Positions 17,913-27,101 of a stretch of 64,000 bases of DNA are shown piece after piece. A model generated the notes under the pieces. The model saw only the letters and a program-made list of their open reading frames with translations, had not been told where the DNA came from and searched no databases. A program made the position numbers and the translations under genes. The first letter of the stretch is position 1, and each line of letters opens with the position of its first letter. Source of the stretch: Aureliella sp046290675 (lineage in GTDB: Bacteria; Planctomycetota; Planctomycetia; Pirellulales; Pirellulaceae). Where the stretch lies: contig JBKAHA010000001.1 of the NCBI GenBank assembly GCA_046290675.1, positions 1,021,100 to 1,085,099 on the forward strand, read 5' to 3'.

Positions 17913-18659
17913 GTGGCCAGGATCATTTGCATAGCCAATCAGAAAGGCGGCGTCGGCAAAACGACGACCGCTGTGAATTTGGCCGTCAATATCGCTACTG
18001 CTGGTGAGCGAACGCTCTTGATCGACTTGGATCCGCAGTGCAATGCGACCACGGGCTTGGGCATGGAAACGGCCGAGGATCACCCTCTGTTACTTGAAAA
18101 ACCGTTGCGAGAGAGTGTCGAAGAAACCAGCTGGGAGAACTTGAAACTCCTCCCCGGCAGCCGCAGCTTCGTGGATGTTGACCGGTTGGAACGCGGTGAA
18201 CAAAGCGACTCGCAGATACTCAGACGACACCTCGATGCGGGGATGGCGACGTATGACTATGTACTCATCGATTGCCCACCGTCACTTGGCCAACTAACTC
18301 AAGCGGCGCTTAGTGCTAGCACTGAAGTCCTAATGCCCATCCAATGCGAGTATTACGCAATGGAAGGACTGACCCAGATGATTCACGTAATTCGTGACGT
18401 GATGCAGGCCGGTGAGGGCAGATTGACCTTTGGTGGAATCCTGCTGACCATGTATGATCCGAACCTTGAATTGACCCACGAAGTCGACTCGGAGGTGCGA
18501 GATTTCTTTGGGGATATCGTTTTCGATACCGTAATCCCAAGGGATGTTGCCATTTCCGAGGCGCCGAGCCATGGCATCAGCGTGATGGATTACGCTCCCC
18601 GAAGCCGTGGCTGCCGAGCTTACGTAGAACTGTGCATGGAGGTGCTGGAACGTGACTAA
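17913..18659 (+). CDS. parA: Chromosome partitioning ATPase ParA/Soj
   Basis: A 248-residue deviant Walker ATPase that moves ParB-parS complexes and helps segregate replicons. It starts VARIICIANQKGGVGKTTTA, with the deviant Walker A KGGVGKTT, then LLIDLDPQCNATTGLG, YVLIDCPPSLG and the C-terminal ISEAPSHGISVMDY. I chose the GTG at 17913, which puts the Walker motif about 10 residues from the N-terminus as in the family. The frame is open back to 17589, but that part crosses an intergenic repeat and has no family similarity. It overlaps parB by 8 bases, so the two are coupled. Confidence 0.94.
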   Translation: MARIICIANQKGGVGKTTTAVNLAVNIATAGERTLLIDLDPQCNATTGLGMETAEDHPLLLEKPLRESVEETSWENLKLLPGSRSFVDVDRLERGEQSDSQILRRHLDAGMATYDYVLIDCPPSLGQLTQAALSASTEVLMPIQCEYYAMEGLTQMIHVIRDVMQAGEGRLTFGGILLTMYDPNLELTHEVDSEVRDFFGDIVFDTVIPRDVAISEAPSHGISVMDYAPRSRGCRAYVELCMEVLERD

Positions 18660-19734
18660 AGATCGACGGCTCGGAAAAGGATTGGCCGCGCTTCTTGGTA
18701 CTCCGCTTGAAGACGAGTCACCGGATCCAGAATCAGCAGCTCCTCAACGTGCAAACAACTTGCCTGCAAAGAATGCCGTGGGCCAGCCGGTACGTCAAAA
18801 GCCAAGTCAACGTTCATCGCCAAGCGACTCCCAAAAATCGGATTCTTCGACGCGCACTCCAAAACGGGAAGACGTCACTGGTGCTGTCCCACTAGCCCAA
18901 TTCGAAAAGTCAGCCGGAGGCTCCGTCGAGCTATCGGTGTACGACATCGACAACAATCCGTTCCAACCACGCCGAAAGTTCAACGAGGAAGAGATCGCTT
19001 CACTTGCGGAGAGTATCCGCGAGCATCAACAGTTACAACCAATTTTGGTTCGCCGAGTTGGTGAGCGTTATCAACTCATTAGCGGCGAACGTCGGCTGCG
19101 TGCGACCATCGCGGCTGGTCTTTCCAGCATTCGTGCCGAAGTGCGTGACGCCGATGACCGATTAGTCGCCGAACTGGCCATTGTCGAAAACCTGCAGCGG
19201 AAAGACCTGGACGCGATCGAAAAAGCTTTGTCCTTCCGACGTTACATCGATGAGCACAAATGCAAGCAGGACGACCTTGCTAAGAGACTCAAGATCGACC
19301 GTAGCACGATCGCCAACCTAATGCGGTTGCTGGAGCTACCAGAAGAGATCCAGCAGTGGATTCAGAAAGAGAAGGTCACCGCCGGACACGCGCGAGCTCT
19401 CTTGCCGCTTGGAGAAGAAGAACAACAGCTTGAGTTCGCTCAGCTTATCGTTCAAGAGGGCTGGAGCGTTCGCGAAACCGAGCGCCGCGTCAGCGAGTTG
19501 CTTGATGCGGAAGATTCCTACATGCCGGCCGGCAAACCCAAAAACGGCCGAGCCAAAGTTTCACCTCAGATCGCGGCCTTGGAGCAACAGTTGCGATTGT
19601 CGCTTGGCACCAAAATCGACATCCGCCAGAACACACGCGGTCGAGGAAAGATCAGCATCAACTTTGCAAACAACGACGAGTTTGAACGCATCTGCGCACT
19701 CCTCGCACCCGACGCTAGCAAGAACGCCGCTTAG
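18652..19734 (+). CDS. parB: Chromosome partitioning protein ParB/Spo0J
   Basis: A 360-residue CTPase and DNA-binding protein that loads on parS. It starts at GTG 18652 inside the end of parA. A basic tail begins TKDRRLGKGLAALLG, as in ParB proteins, followed by a linker of about 75 residues. The N-domain reads NPFQPRRKFNEEEIASLAES and RYQLISGERRLRA, with the CTP-binding GERR box. The helix-turn-helix region is KQDDLAKRLKIDRSTIANLM. The C-terminal part has the dimerisation region. I found no clear parS 16-mer in the window. Confidence 0.94.
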   Translation: MTKDRRLGKGLAALLGTPLEDESPDPESAAPQRANNLPAKNAVGQPVRQKPSQRSSPSDSQKSDSSTRTPKREDVTGAVPLAQFEKSAGGSVELSVYDIDNNPFQPRRKFNEEEIASLAESIREHQQLQPILVRRVGERYQLISGERRLRATIAAGLSSIRAEVRDADDRLVAELAIVENLQRKDLDAIEKALSFRRYIDEHKCKQDDLAKRLKIDRSTIANLMRLLELPEEIQQWIQKEKVTAGHARALLPLGEEEQQLEFAQLIVQEGWSVRETERRVSELLDAEDSYMPAGKPKNGRAKVSPQIAALEQQLRLSLGTKIDIRQNTRGRGKISINFANNDEFERICALLAPDASKNAA

Positions 19735-19879
19735 TCAACTCCCTGATCATGGGCATGCCGATGCGCGAGCGATACTAGGCGTACGCCAAGCCTATGTAAT
19801 CCCCAGGGCGCCCGAAGAGTCCGGCGATACGATTCTACGGCAAAGCACTCTGATTTGCGGTCACATGACCGCGTCCAGC

Positions 19880-20012
19880 CAGGGCCAATCAGAGTTTCAA
19901 GCTAGGGAATGAGCCGCGACGCGTGAGCGGCCGGGTGCGTCATGAAACCCGTTGCCTTACGGCCAGCGGCTCAATGGCGAAACAGCCTAGAACCAAACTT
20001 TGATTGGCCCTG
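19880..20012. mobile_element. MITE-like element, copy C, with perfect 10-bp target-site duplication
   Basis: A 133-bp element begins CAGGGCCAATCAGAGTTTCA and ends with the inverted form AACTTTGATTGGCCCTG. Exact direct repeats CGCGTCCAGC flank it at 19870-19879 and 20013-20022. The reverse complement aligns along its whole length with copy A. It lies between parB and the convergent gene at 20205; the rest of that 470-bp gap holds only the terminator at 20142-20174. Confidence 0.88.
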
Positions 20013-20141
20013 CGCGTCCAGCCCGAACTGCAAAGCAATAGCCGAAGTCGTGGTTCAAGAGCCGAAGTGATATAGCTCAGGTGCTAGGTAGCTGATGCGG
20101 CGACGGTTTACAGGTCATTGATGCGGCGACCGATCGCGCAC

Positions 20142-20174
20142 AAAAAACCCCTCAGCGAAACACGTCGAGGGGTT
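20142..20174 (-). terminator. Rho-independent terminator for the Gly-rich secreted protein
   Basis: A perfect 8-bp stem (AACCCCTC / GAGGGGTT) with a 13-base loop, followed on the minus strand by six T, lies about 30 bases past the stop at 20205. Confidence 0.8.
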
Positions 20175-20204
20175 CGTTAGATTCTATTTGCTTTTCGAAG
20201 CGGT

Positions 20205-21374
20205 CTATTGGACGATCGGCGAAGCAACGTTGTTGTTGAATCCATCGTCGTCATCCGCCAATGCAGTGACTCCGATCGCAAGGCCAGCAATTCCGGCTAA
20301 TCCGCCGATACCACCAAGACCTCCGCCGCCGCCGAATCCTCCGCCGCCGCCGAATCCTCCGCCACCAGCAAAACCGCCCCCGTATCCAGGAAATGGAGCA
20401 GGACCGAATGGCAGTGGAGTACCTTCGTCTAAGACGATCACTTCGCTACCCGCAGGTGGAAGCTTCGGAATCACAGGGATATAGAGCATCCCGCTCTGCA
20501 ATGGTGCAGGAGCTGAAACGAACTTCGGTGCCCCCTTCTTGCTAGCCAGCGGTGCAGCTCCATCGACGATCTCGGCACCAATCGCTGCGTATGCGTACCC
20601 GCCGACAATGATGTCTACAGGACCCAACTTGGCGGCCGGTAGAGTGAAGCGACCGTTGCTGTCCGATGTGGTTTCGCTCACAACCTTGCCATCTTGGTAC
20701 ATGCGAACCACGTGGTTTGCCGGGTTGATTCCCGAGTAGGGGAACAAGAGTTGTCCGTTTACCGCACCGTTGACACGTTGTACCTGGTAGGTCTGAGCAG
20801 CGCTAACATCTCCCATAATCACTCGGCCAGCAAGACTGCCGGATTCATTCATTGGAGCCCAAAGTCCGCCCACGATACTGTCAACTTCGGCGCTGGGCAT
20901 CGAAGCGCAGTAGATGTCCATCGAACTCCCAACGGTCGTTACCGTCGGACCTACCAATCGTGTCGTAATTGCACCGCAAGCCGTCGCACTGTCAGCGCGA
21001 AGCGTGAAGACACCTGCCTCGAGCCCGCCTAGCATGTAGCTCCCGTCAGCACCTGTGGGCCCGGTTGAGACCACGACATCGCCGGAATAAACCGTTACCG
21101 TTCCATTGGAAACCGCTTTCGGTCCAGCGGCAGACATGGTCCAAGCTGTCCCTGTCAAAGTACCGTCTGCAGAGAGCCGAGCCCAACCGCTATGGTTACC
21201 GACCGCTTGAAACTCCGCGGGGGTAGCCACGACTTCACTTGTCATTGCATTCGCAGGGGCAGTAATAGCGTCTCCCACAGGAGCGAGTTCTTGTGCGGAA
21301 CTAACCTTGCTACCACAAAGGAGAGCTGCTCCTAACGCCAGGTTTCGCCCAAGAAACCGTAGTGATTTATTCAT
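20205..21374 (-). CDS. Secreted protein with carboxypeptidase-regulatory-like domain and Gly-rich tail
   Basis: A 389-residue exported protein with a signal peptide ending near VSSAQE (28). Two segments look like small beta-sandwich modules of the carboxypeptidase-regulatory type: VTVYSGDVVVSTGPTGADG...YMLGGLEAGVFTLRAD and VVRMYQDGKVVSETTSDSNG...FTLPAAKLGPVDIIV. The last 60 residues are striking: a run of GGGFGGGG repeats, a hydrophobic Gly-rich stretch (LGGIGGLAGIAGLAIGV), an acidic cluster DDDD and an Asn-rich end. The hydrophobic-then-acidic tail might aid surface retention. No enzymatic motif is visible. It has its own terminator. Confidence 0.75.
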   Translation of the reverse strand: MNKSLRFLGRNLALGAALLCGSKVSSAQELAPVGDAITAPANAMTSEVVATPAEFQAVGNHSGWARLSADGTLTGTAWTMSAAGPKAVSNGTVTVYSGDVVVSTGPTGADGSYMLGGLEAGVFTLRADSATACGAITTRLVGPTVTTVGSSMDIYCASMPSAEVDSIVGGLWAPMNESGSLAGRVIMGDVSAAQTYQVQRVNGAVNGQLLFPYSGINPANHVVRMYQDGKVVSETTSDSNGRFTLPAAKLGPVDIIVGGYAYAAIGAEIVDGAAPLASKKGAPKFVSAPAPLQSGMLYIPVIPKLPPAGSEVIVLDEGTPLPFGPAPFPGYGGGFAGGGGFGGGGGFGGGGGLGGIGGLAGIAGLAIGVTALADDDDGFNNNVASPIVQ

Positions 21375-22048
21375 TGACTTGTCCGTTTTGATTGTGTCGG
21401 CTTCGAATTTCAGTGTATCTCAACGATGTATGAGCCAAGCTTCATGAGCGGGACAACGTGCACGGGCAGCCACGTTTGCCGAGAACTCGCAATCCCGCCA
21501 GCTCTCCATCCCGAATCGCCTCCTTTACTCACTCTTACTCCCCAGTTGTTCAGTCTAATCGACAGAAGGTTGGGGGCAATGAGCATTGGTAGAGCGATCC
21601 CACGGTCCCGTTGTCTCTTAACCAAGTCGCAAAGTCAACCGATTCGCTAAATATTCATCTTAGGTCTTTCGCGGCTCAACACCCACTCGGGTTATGACAA
21701 AACCACACAAACAGAGGGGGGTCTCCTTCGTTGTCAGGACGAGCTATCCAAAACATGGAAAACTGATAATCTGAACACCAAAAGGGACTGTGGCTGCAGC
21801 TCTCTGCTCATGCCTGATGCATTCCGAGCCCCCAACGCGTCAAGGAAAGCCCTCAAGAGGATTTTCCGCGGCAATGCTAGCCATTAACCCATCCCCAATT
21901 TTCGGCTGCAATCCGCCCGCGCTGCCCAGATCACCAATGAAGCGGCAGGCGGGAAGACGCCACAGCGGTAACCTTCCGCCGGCGAACTCAATTGCGCTCA
22001 GCGAAGAAAAAATTTTTCATTTTGCCATGCCCTCAGGAGACCTATTCG
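21375..22048. other. Non-coding spacer between divergent genes
   Basis: About 670 bp between the start of the Gly-rich protein gene and pckA, presumably holding both promoters. I found no supportable gene or repeat. The pckA frame extends to 21992 but a better start lies at 22049. Confidence 0.5.
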
Positions 22049-23638
22049 GTGGCTTCCGACCTCGATCTCAGCAAATTTGGTATCCGCAGCGACAATGTCA
22101 TTCGCAATGCGACTACGGCTCGTCTGTATGAATTCGCGATTGTCGATAACGACGCCGTGATCGCATCGAGCGGCGCACTCGCAACCCGCAGTGGCGATAA
22201 GACCGGGCGCAGTCCTAAGGACAAACGGATTGTTGAATCTCAAGCGACCGCCGATGACATCTGGTGGGGTGATATCAACATTCGTCTGACGGAACGCTCA
22301 TTCCTGATCAACCGCCAGCGAGCTTGCGACTATCTAAACACGCGTGAAAAGCTGTTTGTAACGGATGGTTACGCGGGCTGGGATCCACGGTACCGACTGA
22401 AGATCCGAGTCATTTGCTCGTCTGCATACCATGCGCTTTTCATGCAAAACATGCTTATTCGCCCTACTGACGAGGAACTCAAGGAGTTCGGCGAACCCGA
22501 CTACACGATCTACAACGCTGGCCATTTCCCTGCCAATCCATATACAGCTCAGATGACGAGCCGCACCAGTGTTGACCTCAGTTTTGAGCACCGTGAATTC
22601 GTCATCTTGGGAACGCAGTACGCTGGCGAAATGAAAAAGGGCGTGTTCACAATCATGAACTACCTGATGCCACGCCAAGGCGTTTTGTCGATGCATTGTT
22701 CCGCCAACGAAGGTGCTGGTGGTGACGTAACTCTATTCTTTGGCTTGAGCGGCACAGGGAAGACCACGCTTTCCGCCGATCCCGCAAGACAACTGATTGG
22801 TGACGACGAACACTGTTGGACCAAGGAAGGCGTCTTCAATATCGAAGGCGGATGCTACGCCAAAGTCATCGGTCTGACAAAAGATAGCGAGCCTGAGATC
22901 TTCGATGCGATTCGATTCGGCTCAGTCCTCGAAAACGTCGTCTATGACCCCGCTACGCACAGAGTCTACTACGACGACGCATCCATCACGGAAAATACGC
23001 GGGTCGCCTATCCGATCGACTTCATCCCTCGAGCCAAGATCCCTTGCGTCGGCGGGCACCCGAAGAACATCATCTTCCTGACATGCGATGCATTTGGAGT
23101 CTTACCACCGGTCAGCAAGTTGACGCCAGAACAGGCGATGTACCATTTCGTCAGCGGCTACACCGCCAAGGTGGCTGGCACTGAAATGGGAGTGACTGAA
23201 CCAACAGCGACATTCTCGACGTGCTTTGGCGCCGCCTTCATGGTTTGGCATCCATCCAAGTACGCCGAATTACTTGCGGACAAGATTTCCGCTCACAATA
23301 CGAACGTGTGGCTGGTCAACACCGGCTGGAGCGGAGGCAGCTATGGTACCGGGCGGCGCATGTCATTGGGCAATACCCGAGCCATCATTGATGCGATCCA
23401 CGCGGATTCGTTAATGCATGCACAAATGCAACAAGATGCGAATTTTGGGTTCCACGTTCCGGTTGCGTGCCCAGGGGTAGACAGCGAGATCCTGCTCCCG
23501 CGGCAAACCTGGCTAAACAAGGAAGCTTATGACGCCACCGCGTTCAAGCTTGCGTCCCTCTTTCACCAAAACTTCGAGGGCTTTGTCGAACAAAGTAGCC
23601 CAGCCATCGCCGCTGCCGGACCGATAATAGGAAGGTAG
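22049..23638 (+). CDS. pckA: Phosphoenolpyruvate carboxykinase (ATP)
   Basis: A 529-residue enzyme converting oxaloacetate and ATP to phosphoenolpyruvate, carbon dioxide and ADP, the entry to gluconeogenesis. Visible motifs are SGDKTGRSPKDKR, the P-loop FFGLSGTGKTTLS with nearby DDEHCW, and the metal and PEP-binding HCSANEG. The late segment NTGWSGGSYGTGRR is also typical. Start: GTG at 22049 follows AGGAG with a 9-base gap and gives the expected N-terminus (ASDLDLSKFGI). The longer ATG frame from 21992 adds 19 residues with no support. Length matches the ATP-dependent family (about 530-540). No operon partner. Confidence 0.95.
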   Translation: MASDLDLSKFGIRSDNVIRNATTARLYEFAIVDNDAVIASSGALATRSGDKTGRSPKDKRIVESQATADDIWWGDINIRLTERSFLINRQRACDYLNTREKLFVTDGYAGWDPRYRLKIRVICSSAYHALFMQNMLIRPTDEELKEFGEPDYTIYNAGHFPANPYTAQMTSRTSVDLSFEHREFVILGTQYAGEMKKGVFTIMNYLMPRQGVLSMHCSANEGAGGDVTLFFGLSGTGKTTLSADPARQLIGDDEHCWTKEGVFNIEGGCYAKVIGLTKDSEPEIFDAIRFGSVLENVVYDPATHRVYYDDASITENTRVAYPIDFIPRAKIPCVGGHPKNIIFLTCDAFGVLPPVSKLTPEQAMYHFVSGYTAKVAGTEMGVTEPTATFSTCFGAAFMVWHPSKYAELLADKISAHNTNVWLVNTGWSGGSYGTGRRMSLGNTRAIIDAIHADSLMHAQMQQDANFGFHVPVACPGVDSEILLPRQTWLNKEAYDATAFKLASLFHQNFEGFVEQSSPAIAAAGPIIGR

Positions 23639-23963
23639 GCACGGATCTGGGGAGAATCTATTGCTTGCACACAAGGCCTAGGGTTACGGATACCCCGCGA
23701 TCCACTCCCATTGGCCTTTCCAAGGATTTGCTCCAAACCCACATCGCATCGGCAACTAGCCAAGCACGTGGGTTACTTGTGAACCGAAGCAAGCGTTTGC
23801 CGTAGCCGAATCCGAAAGCAGGATCCTTCCGAGCAAAATGGGCCCACCACGCTAGTGGTCCACTGGGTTTGGATTGGCACTTCGGTGAATCGCAAACAAG
23901 CTGGCAGCAGGTCCCTATTTCAAAACGCCGGATGGGCATGGGTCGCAAGGATGGCGACCGAAA
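23639..23963. other. Non-coding spacer
   Basis: About 325 bp between pckA and the DUF900 gene. No gene, hairpin or repeat was recognised. Confidence 0.5.
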
Positions 23964-25895
23964 GTGCGTATGTCGGCTTGGGACGTGTTTAGGGCAAGGA
24001 GGCCCAGAGCAGTGACCAATTCGTATCGATCGCAGCAAAGCTCCTTTTATTCCATACTCGCGAGAGCGTTTGCTCCCACCGTTGCAGCGTTGCTGTTTTG
24101 CACCTTACTCTTCGTCGGCTGCAGCGCAAAACCGGAAATGGCTGCAGCGCCGCCCGACTCGGCTTCTGCTGAAGAGCTAGCTGGCGGTAACGATGTCGCA
24201 GAGCAGGTTAACGAACCGGCCCCCCTCGCCAACACCTCGGAACCACCCGTCGCTTCAGAGAACGAGAATCCGACCGGAAGCCCGGAGGCATTGAGCTTAG
24301 ATCCGCCTGGACGCAATAACGCAGATACGAACCTGGACATCAAGCGAAACAATGCACGGCACAGAAGCAACACCAACGTGCCTGTTCTCGACGGCCCAAG
24401 CCTGCCCAACGATAGCCATCGGCCTGGCGACGTTTCCAACGCTCGAGCAAGGGCCGCGGAAGGGATCGCCGAAAAGGAATTGGCCCTCGAATCTGAGGGA
24501 AGCCACAACGCACCGTCGGGCACTCCTCCCCCTTCAAACAGTCTGAATGCTCAACCCGATAGATCGACGCCTGCTGACTCGTCGAGTCGTGGCAAGACGA
24601 AGGACCAATTGAAGGACCACTTAAAGGATCTTGAGTCGGCGCAGACAGTCGAAGTTTTCTTTGCCACCGACCGACTCCCGACCAGCGAAGTCCTGCCGTC
24701 GATGCTCCGCACCTTCATGCCGGCGATTGCCGTAGGTTGCATTTGCTGGGCCATGTTTATCGGCTTGGCTATCGTCCGCCGTTGGCAAACCTACTGGATG
24801 CTTGGAGCTGGGTTAGCCACCTGCTGCGGCGTCATTGTCTTGCACCTTTGCATCGTGCGTTGGCAAGAATATTCCCGGCTCGCCAGCAATCATAGCACTC
24901 GTTTTTCCGTTCTCCGATATGAGCCGGAAGGCAACGCCTATCCGTTGCACTTGGGTCGGGCCGACGTTTCGATCCCATGGAACCACCAGCCTGGTGTGAT
25001 CGAACGTCCCTCGCTGCTGCGGCTCGAGTTTACGGAATCGCCTGATAAGCATGTCATGATCCAGCGTGTCGAAGTCCGTGAGCATGTAGGCGATTGGTTT
25101 ACCGAAGTCTCGGAACACGTCCGTTTTGCCGAGGAACGCGAAGGCTTCATGTTTATCCATGGCTACAACGTCAAGTTTGGCGACGCGATCCGCCGTACCG
25201 CGCAGTTGGCCAGCGACTTGAAAGTCCGCGGCCCCGTGCTCAGTTACAGCTGGCCCTCACGTGGACAACTCGCTGCCTATGCTGCCGACGAAGCTTCGGT
25301 CTCATGGTCGTCGCCAAAGCTCGAAAAACTGCTAACCGACCTCGTCGCGTATACAGAGATACGTAGCATCAACATCGTCGCCCACAGTATGGGCAACCGA
25401 GCTTTGCTCGAATCAATCGAACGCCTCCACTTACGCAGCGGCCCGGACAGCGGCGTTCGCCCAAACCGCAATTTGCTCGGTTCCGTTATCATGGCGGCAC
25501 CTGATGTCGACGCCCAGATCTTCAACGCCCGCTATGCTGAAGCACTCCAAAGCGTCAGCGATCGCGCGACGCTCTACTTCACGAACGATGACTTAGCTCT
25601 CCAACTGTCAAAACGAATCCACGTAGCACCGCGATTGGGACTCGAAGTCCTCCCCGGAGACTTTGCCATCGAAGCGGTGCACACCGGCGATCAAGGACTG
25701 TTCACGCTGGGTCATTCCTACTACGGCAACGACCCGGTTGTGATTGAGGATATGCAGCGAGTGCTCCAGCACCGTACCCCTGCCGCGGAACGTTCGCACC
25801 TCCGCGTCGCGACCCTCGACAATGGGCTTCAGTACTTTGAGTTAGACCGGTCCCGGTTCGCCCAACGGCAATCCGACAGCAAATCACGTCTCTAA
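23964..25895 (+). CDS. DUF900 alpha/beta hydrolase lipoprotein with internal membrane hairpin
   Basis: A 643-residue protein with a signal segment ending in the lipobox LLFVGC (Cys53), then about 170 disordered residues. The DUF900 serine-hydrolase domain starts with VEVFFATDR (229-237). It continues at about 330 with LGRADVSIPW, FMFIHGYNVKF, SYSWPSRG and the nucleophile elbow AHSMGN (Ser475), followed by MAAPDVD. Between the first and second blocks lie two membrane helices at about 252-272 and 279-298, an unusual split. Start is uncertain: ATG 23964, ATG 23970 or GTG 24012; the last gives the most compact signal peptide. Substrate unknown. It is monocistronic as far as can be seen. Confidence 0.8.
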   Translation: MRMSAWDVFRARRPRAVTNSYRSQQSSFYSILARAFAPTVAALLFCTLLFVGCSAKPEMAAAPPDSASAEELAGGNDVAEQVNEPAPLANTSEPPVASENENPTGSPEALSLDPPGRNNADTNLDIKRNNARHRSNTNVPVLDGPSLPNDSHRPGDVSNARARAAEGIAEKELALESEGSHNAPSGTPPPSNSLNAQPDRSTPADSSSRGKTKDQLKDHLKDLESAQTVEVFFATDRLPTSEVLPSMLRTFMPAIAVGCICWAMFIGLAIVRRWQTYWMLGAGLATCCGVIVLHLCIVRWQEYSRLASNHSTRFSVLRYEPEGNAYPLHLGRADVSIPWNHQPGVIERPSLLRLEFTESPDKHVMIQRVEVREHVGDWFTEVSEHVRFAEEREGFMFIHGYNVKFGDAIRRTAQLASDLKVRGPVLSYSWPSRGQLAAYAADEASVSWSSPKLEKLLTDLVAYTEIRSINIVAHSMGNRALLESIERLHLRSGPDSGVRPNRNLLGSVIMAAPDVDAQIFNARYAEALQSVSDRATLYFTNDDLALQLSKRIHVAPRLGLEVLPGDFAIEAVHTGDQGLFTLGHSYYGNDPVVIEDMQRVLQHRTPAAERSHLRVATLDNGLQYFELDRSRFAQRQSDSKSRL

Positions 25896-26200
25896 TATGC
25901 CCCCAATCCGTACCGAACGGATGGAGATCGCTTTCGATCGGATCATCGCGGAAGCTACCCACTCGATCCTCTCCAGTTCGTGACTCGACTCTAGCTTCCA
26001 TTGCCAGCATTGATGCTATTGACGCCGACGAGCTCTATTTCCTAGCGTCGCTCTCGACTCAATAGGCGAATTCCTTCTCGGCAACCGTCCGCCGAATTCC
26101 AGGAATCGTTGTCGGCAAGGACGCCGGCCGGGGCATCGACTTGACCAAGGCAGCTTGCGACCCATCCTCATCGACTCCCAGCAGCACACCGCTTCTAGCG

Positions 26201-27100
26201 ATGCTTGAGTGCTTCACGCTGCGCTCTGTCCGATATTCGTTCGCAGTCGCATTGATCGGCACGACGTTGATTGGCTGCGCCCATTGGTCCAACGATACCT
26301 CCGTTGATTCGCCTCCAATCCTACCTCCTCTGAAACGCAACTTGGACACCGTCTTGGTCGAGACGGTTTTTGTAAGGTTCACGGAATCTAAGTTGGATGA
26401 GTTGGACGCAATCTGGGACAAGGCGGATGCGACCGTACTAGACATTGATACGCGACGACAACTCGATGACAACGGTCTTCGCGTTGGAGTCCTTATTGGT
26501 GACCTGCCCGGCATACTTTTGGAACAGATGAAGGCCACTTCAGACGCCCAAGCGTCGGATGCCATGGAGCATGCTGGGCTGGCCGCCGATGTTGACAACC
26601 GTATGCGTCAGCTGCAGTGTCGTGCCGGCAGACGCAAGGAAGTCTTCGTTCGCAAGCAAGTCAACGATTCGGTCACGATACTGTCGAAGCTCGGTGGGGA
26701 GCTCTCAGGGGAGACTTTTGATTCCCCAAGCTTGCTTTTCGATCTTCGAACAATGCCTATGTCGGGACAACGGGCGTCGATCTCACTAGTTCCCGAAGTG
26801 CAATATGGAGCTTTGCAGCAGAACTTCATTAGCAACGAATATGGCGTGCGCCCCGAATTTCGACGACCGCGAAAAACGTGGCCCGAACTCGGAATCGATA
26901 TCGAAATGGAAGCAGGCCGAGTCTTGCTCGTTTCCGCGACTTATCCGCCGAAAGCACTTGGAAAAGCATTCTTCACGACGGAAACAGCGGAGAAGGCGAC
27001 GGAGCATGTCGTCATGCTTTTGCGTGTTTCGGAATCCGAAGTCAACGAACTGTTCGAACCCGATAAAGCGGCTCAAGCGGCTGCGATGATGGAGCGGTGA
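26201..27100 (+). CDS. Lipoprotein of unknown function
   Basis: A 299-residue lipoprotein beginning at ATG 26201 (MLECFTLRSVRYSF) with the lipobox LIGC (Cys26). The frame opens at 26141 but the extra 20 residues would precede the signal sequence. The mature protein has a short N-terminal alpha/beta unit (LDTVLVETVFVRFTESKLDEL with RVGVLIGDLP). Its C-terminal part has alternating strands (ISLVPEVQYGALQQ and DIEMEAGRVLLVSATYP). This recalls the short domains of planctomycete secretin-associated proteins, but I cannot name a family. The stop is directly followed by the TTG of the FabH-like gene, so the two are probably cotranscribed. Confidence 0.75.
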   Translation: MLECFTLRSVRYSFAVALIGTTLIGCAHWSNDTSVDSPPILPPLKRNLDTVLVETVFVRFTESKLDELDAIWDKADATVLDIDTRRQLDDNGLRVGVLIGDLPGILLEQMKATSDAQASDAMEHAGLAADVDNRMRQLQCRAGRRKEVFVRKQVNDSVTILSKLGGELSGETFDSPSLLFDLRTMPMSGQRASISLVPEVQYGALQQNFISNEYGVRPEFRRPRKTWPELGIDIEMEAGRVLLVSATYPPKALGKAFFTTETAEKATEHVVMLLRVSESEVNELFEPDKAAQAAAMMER

Positions 27101-27101
27101 T

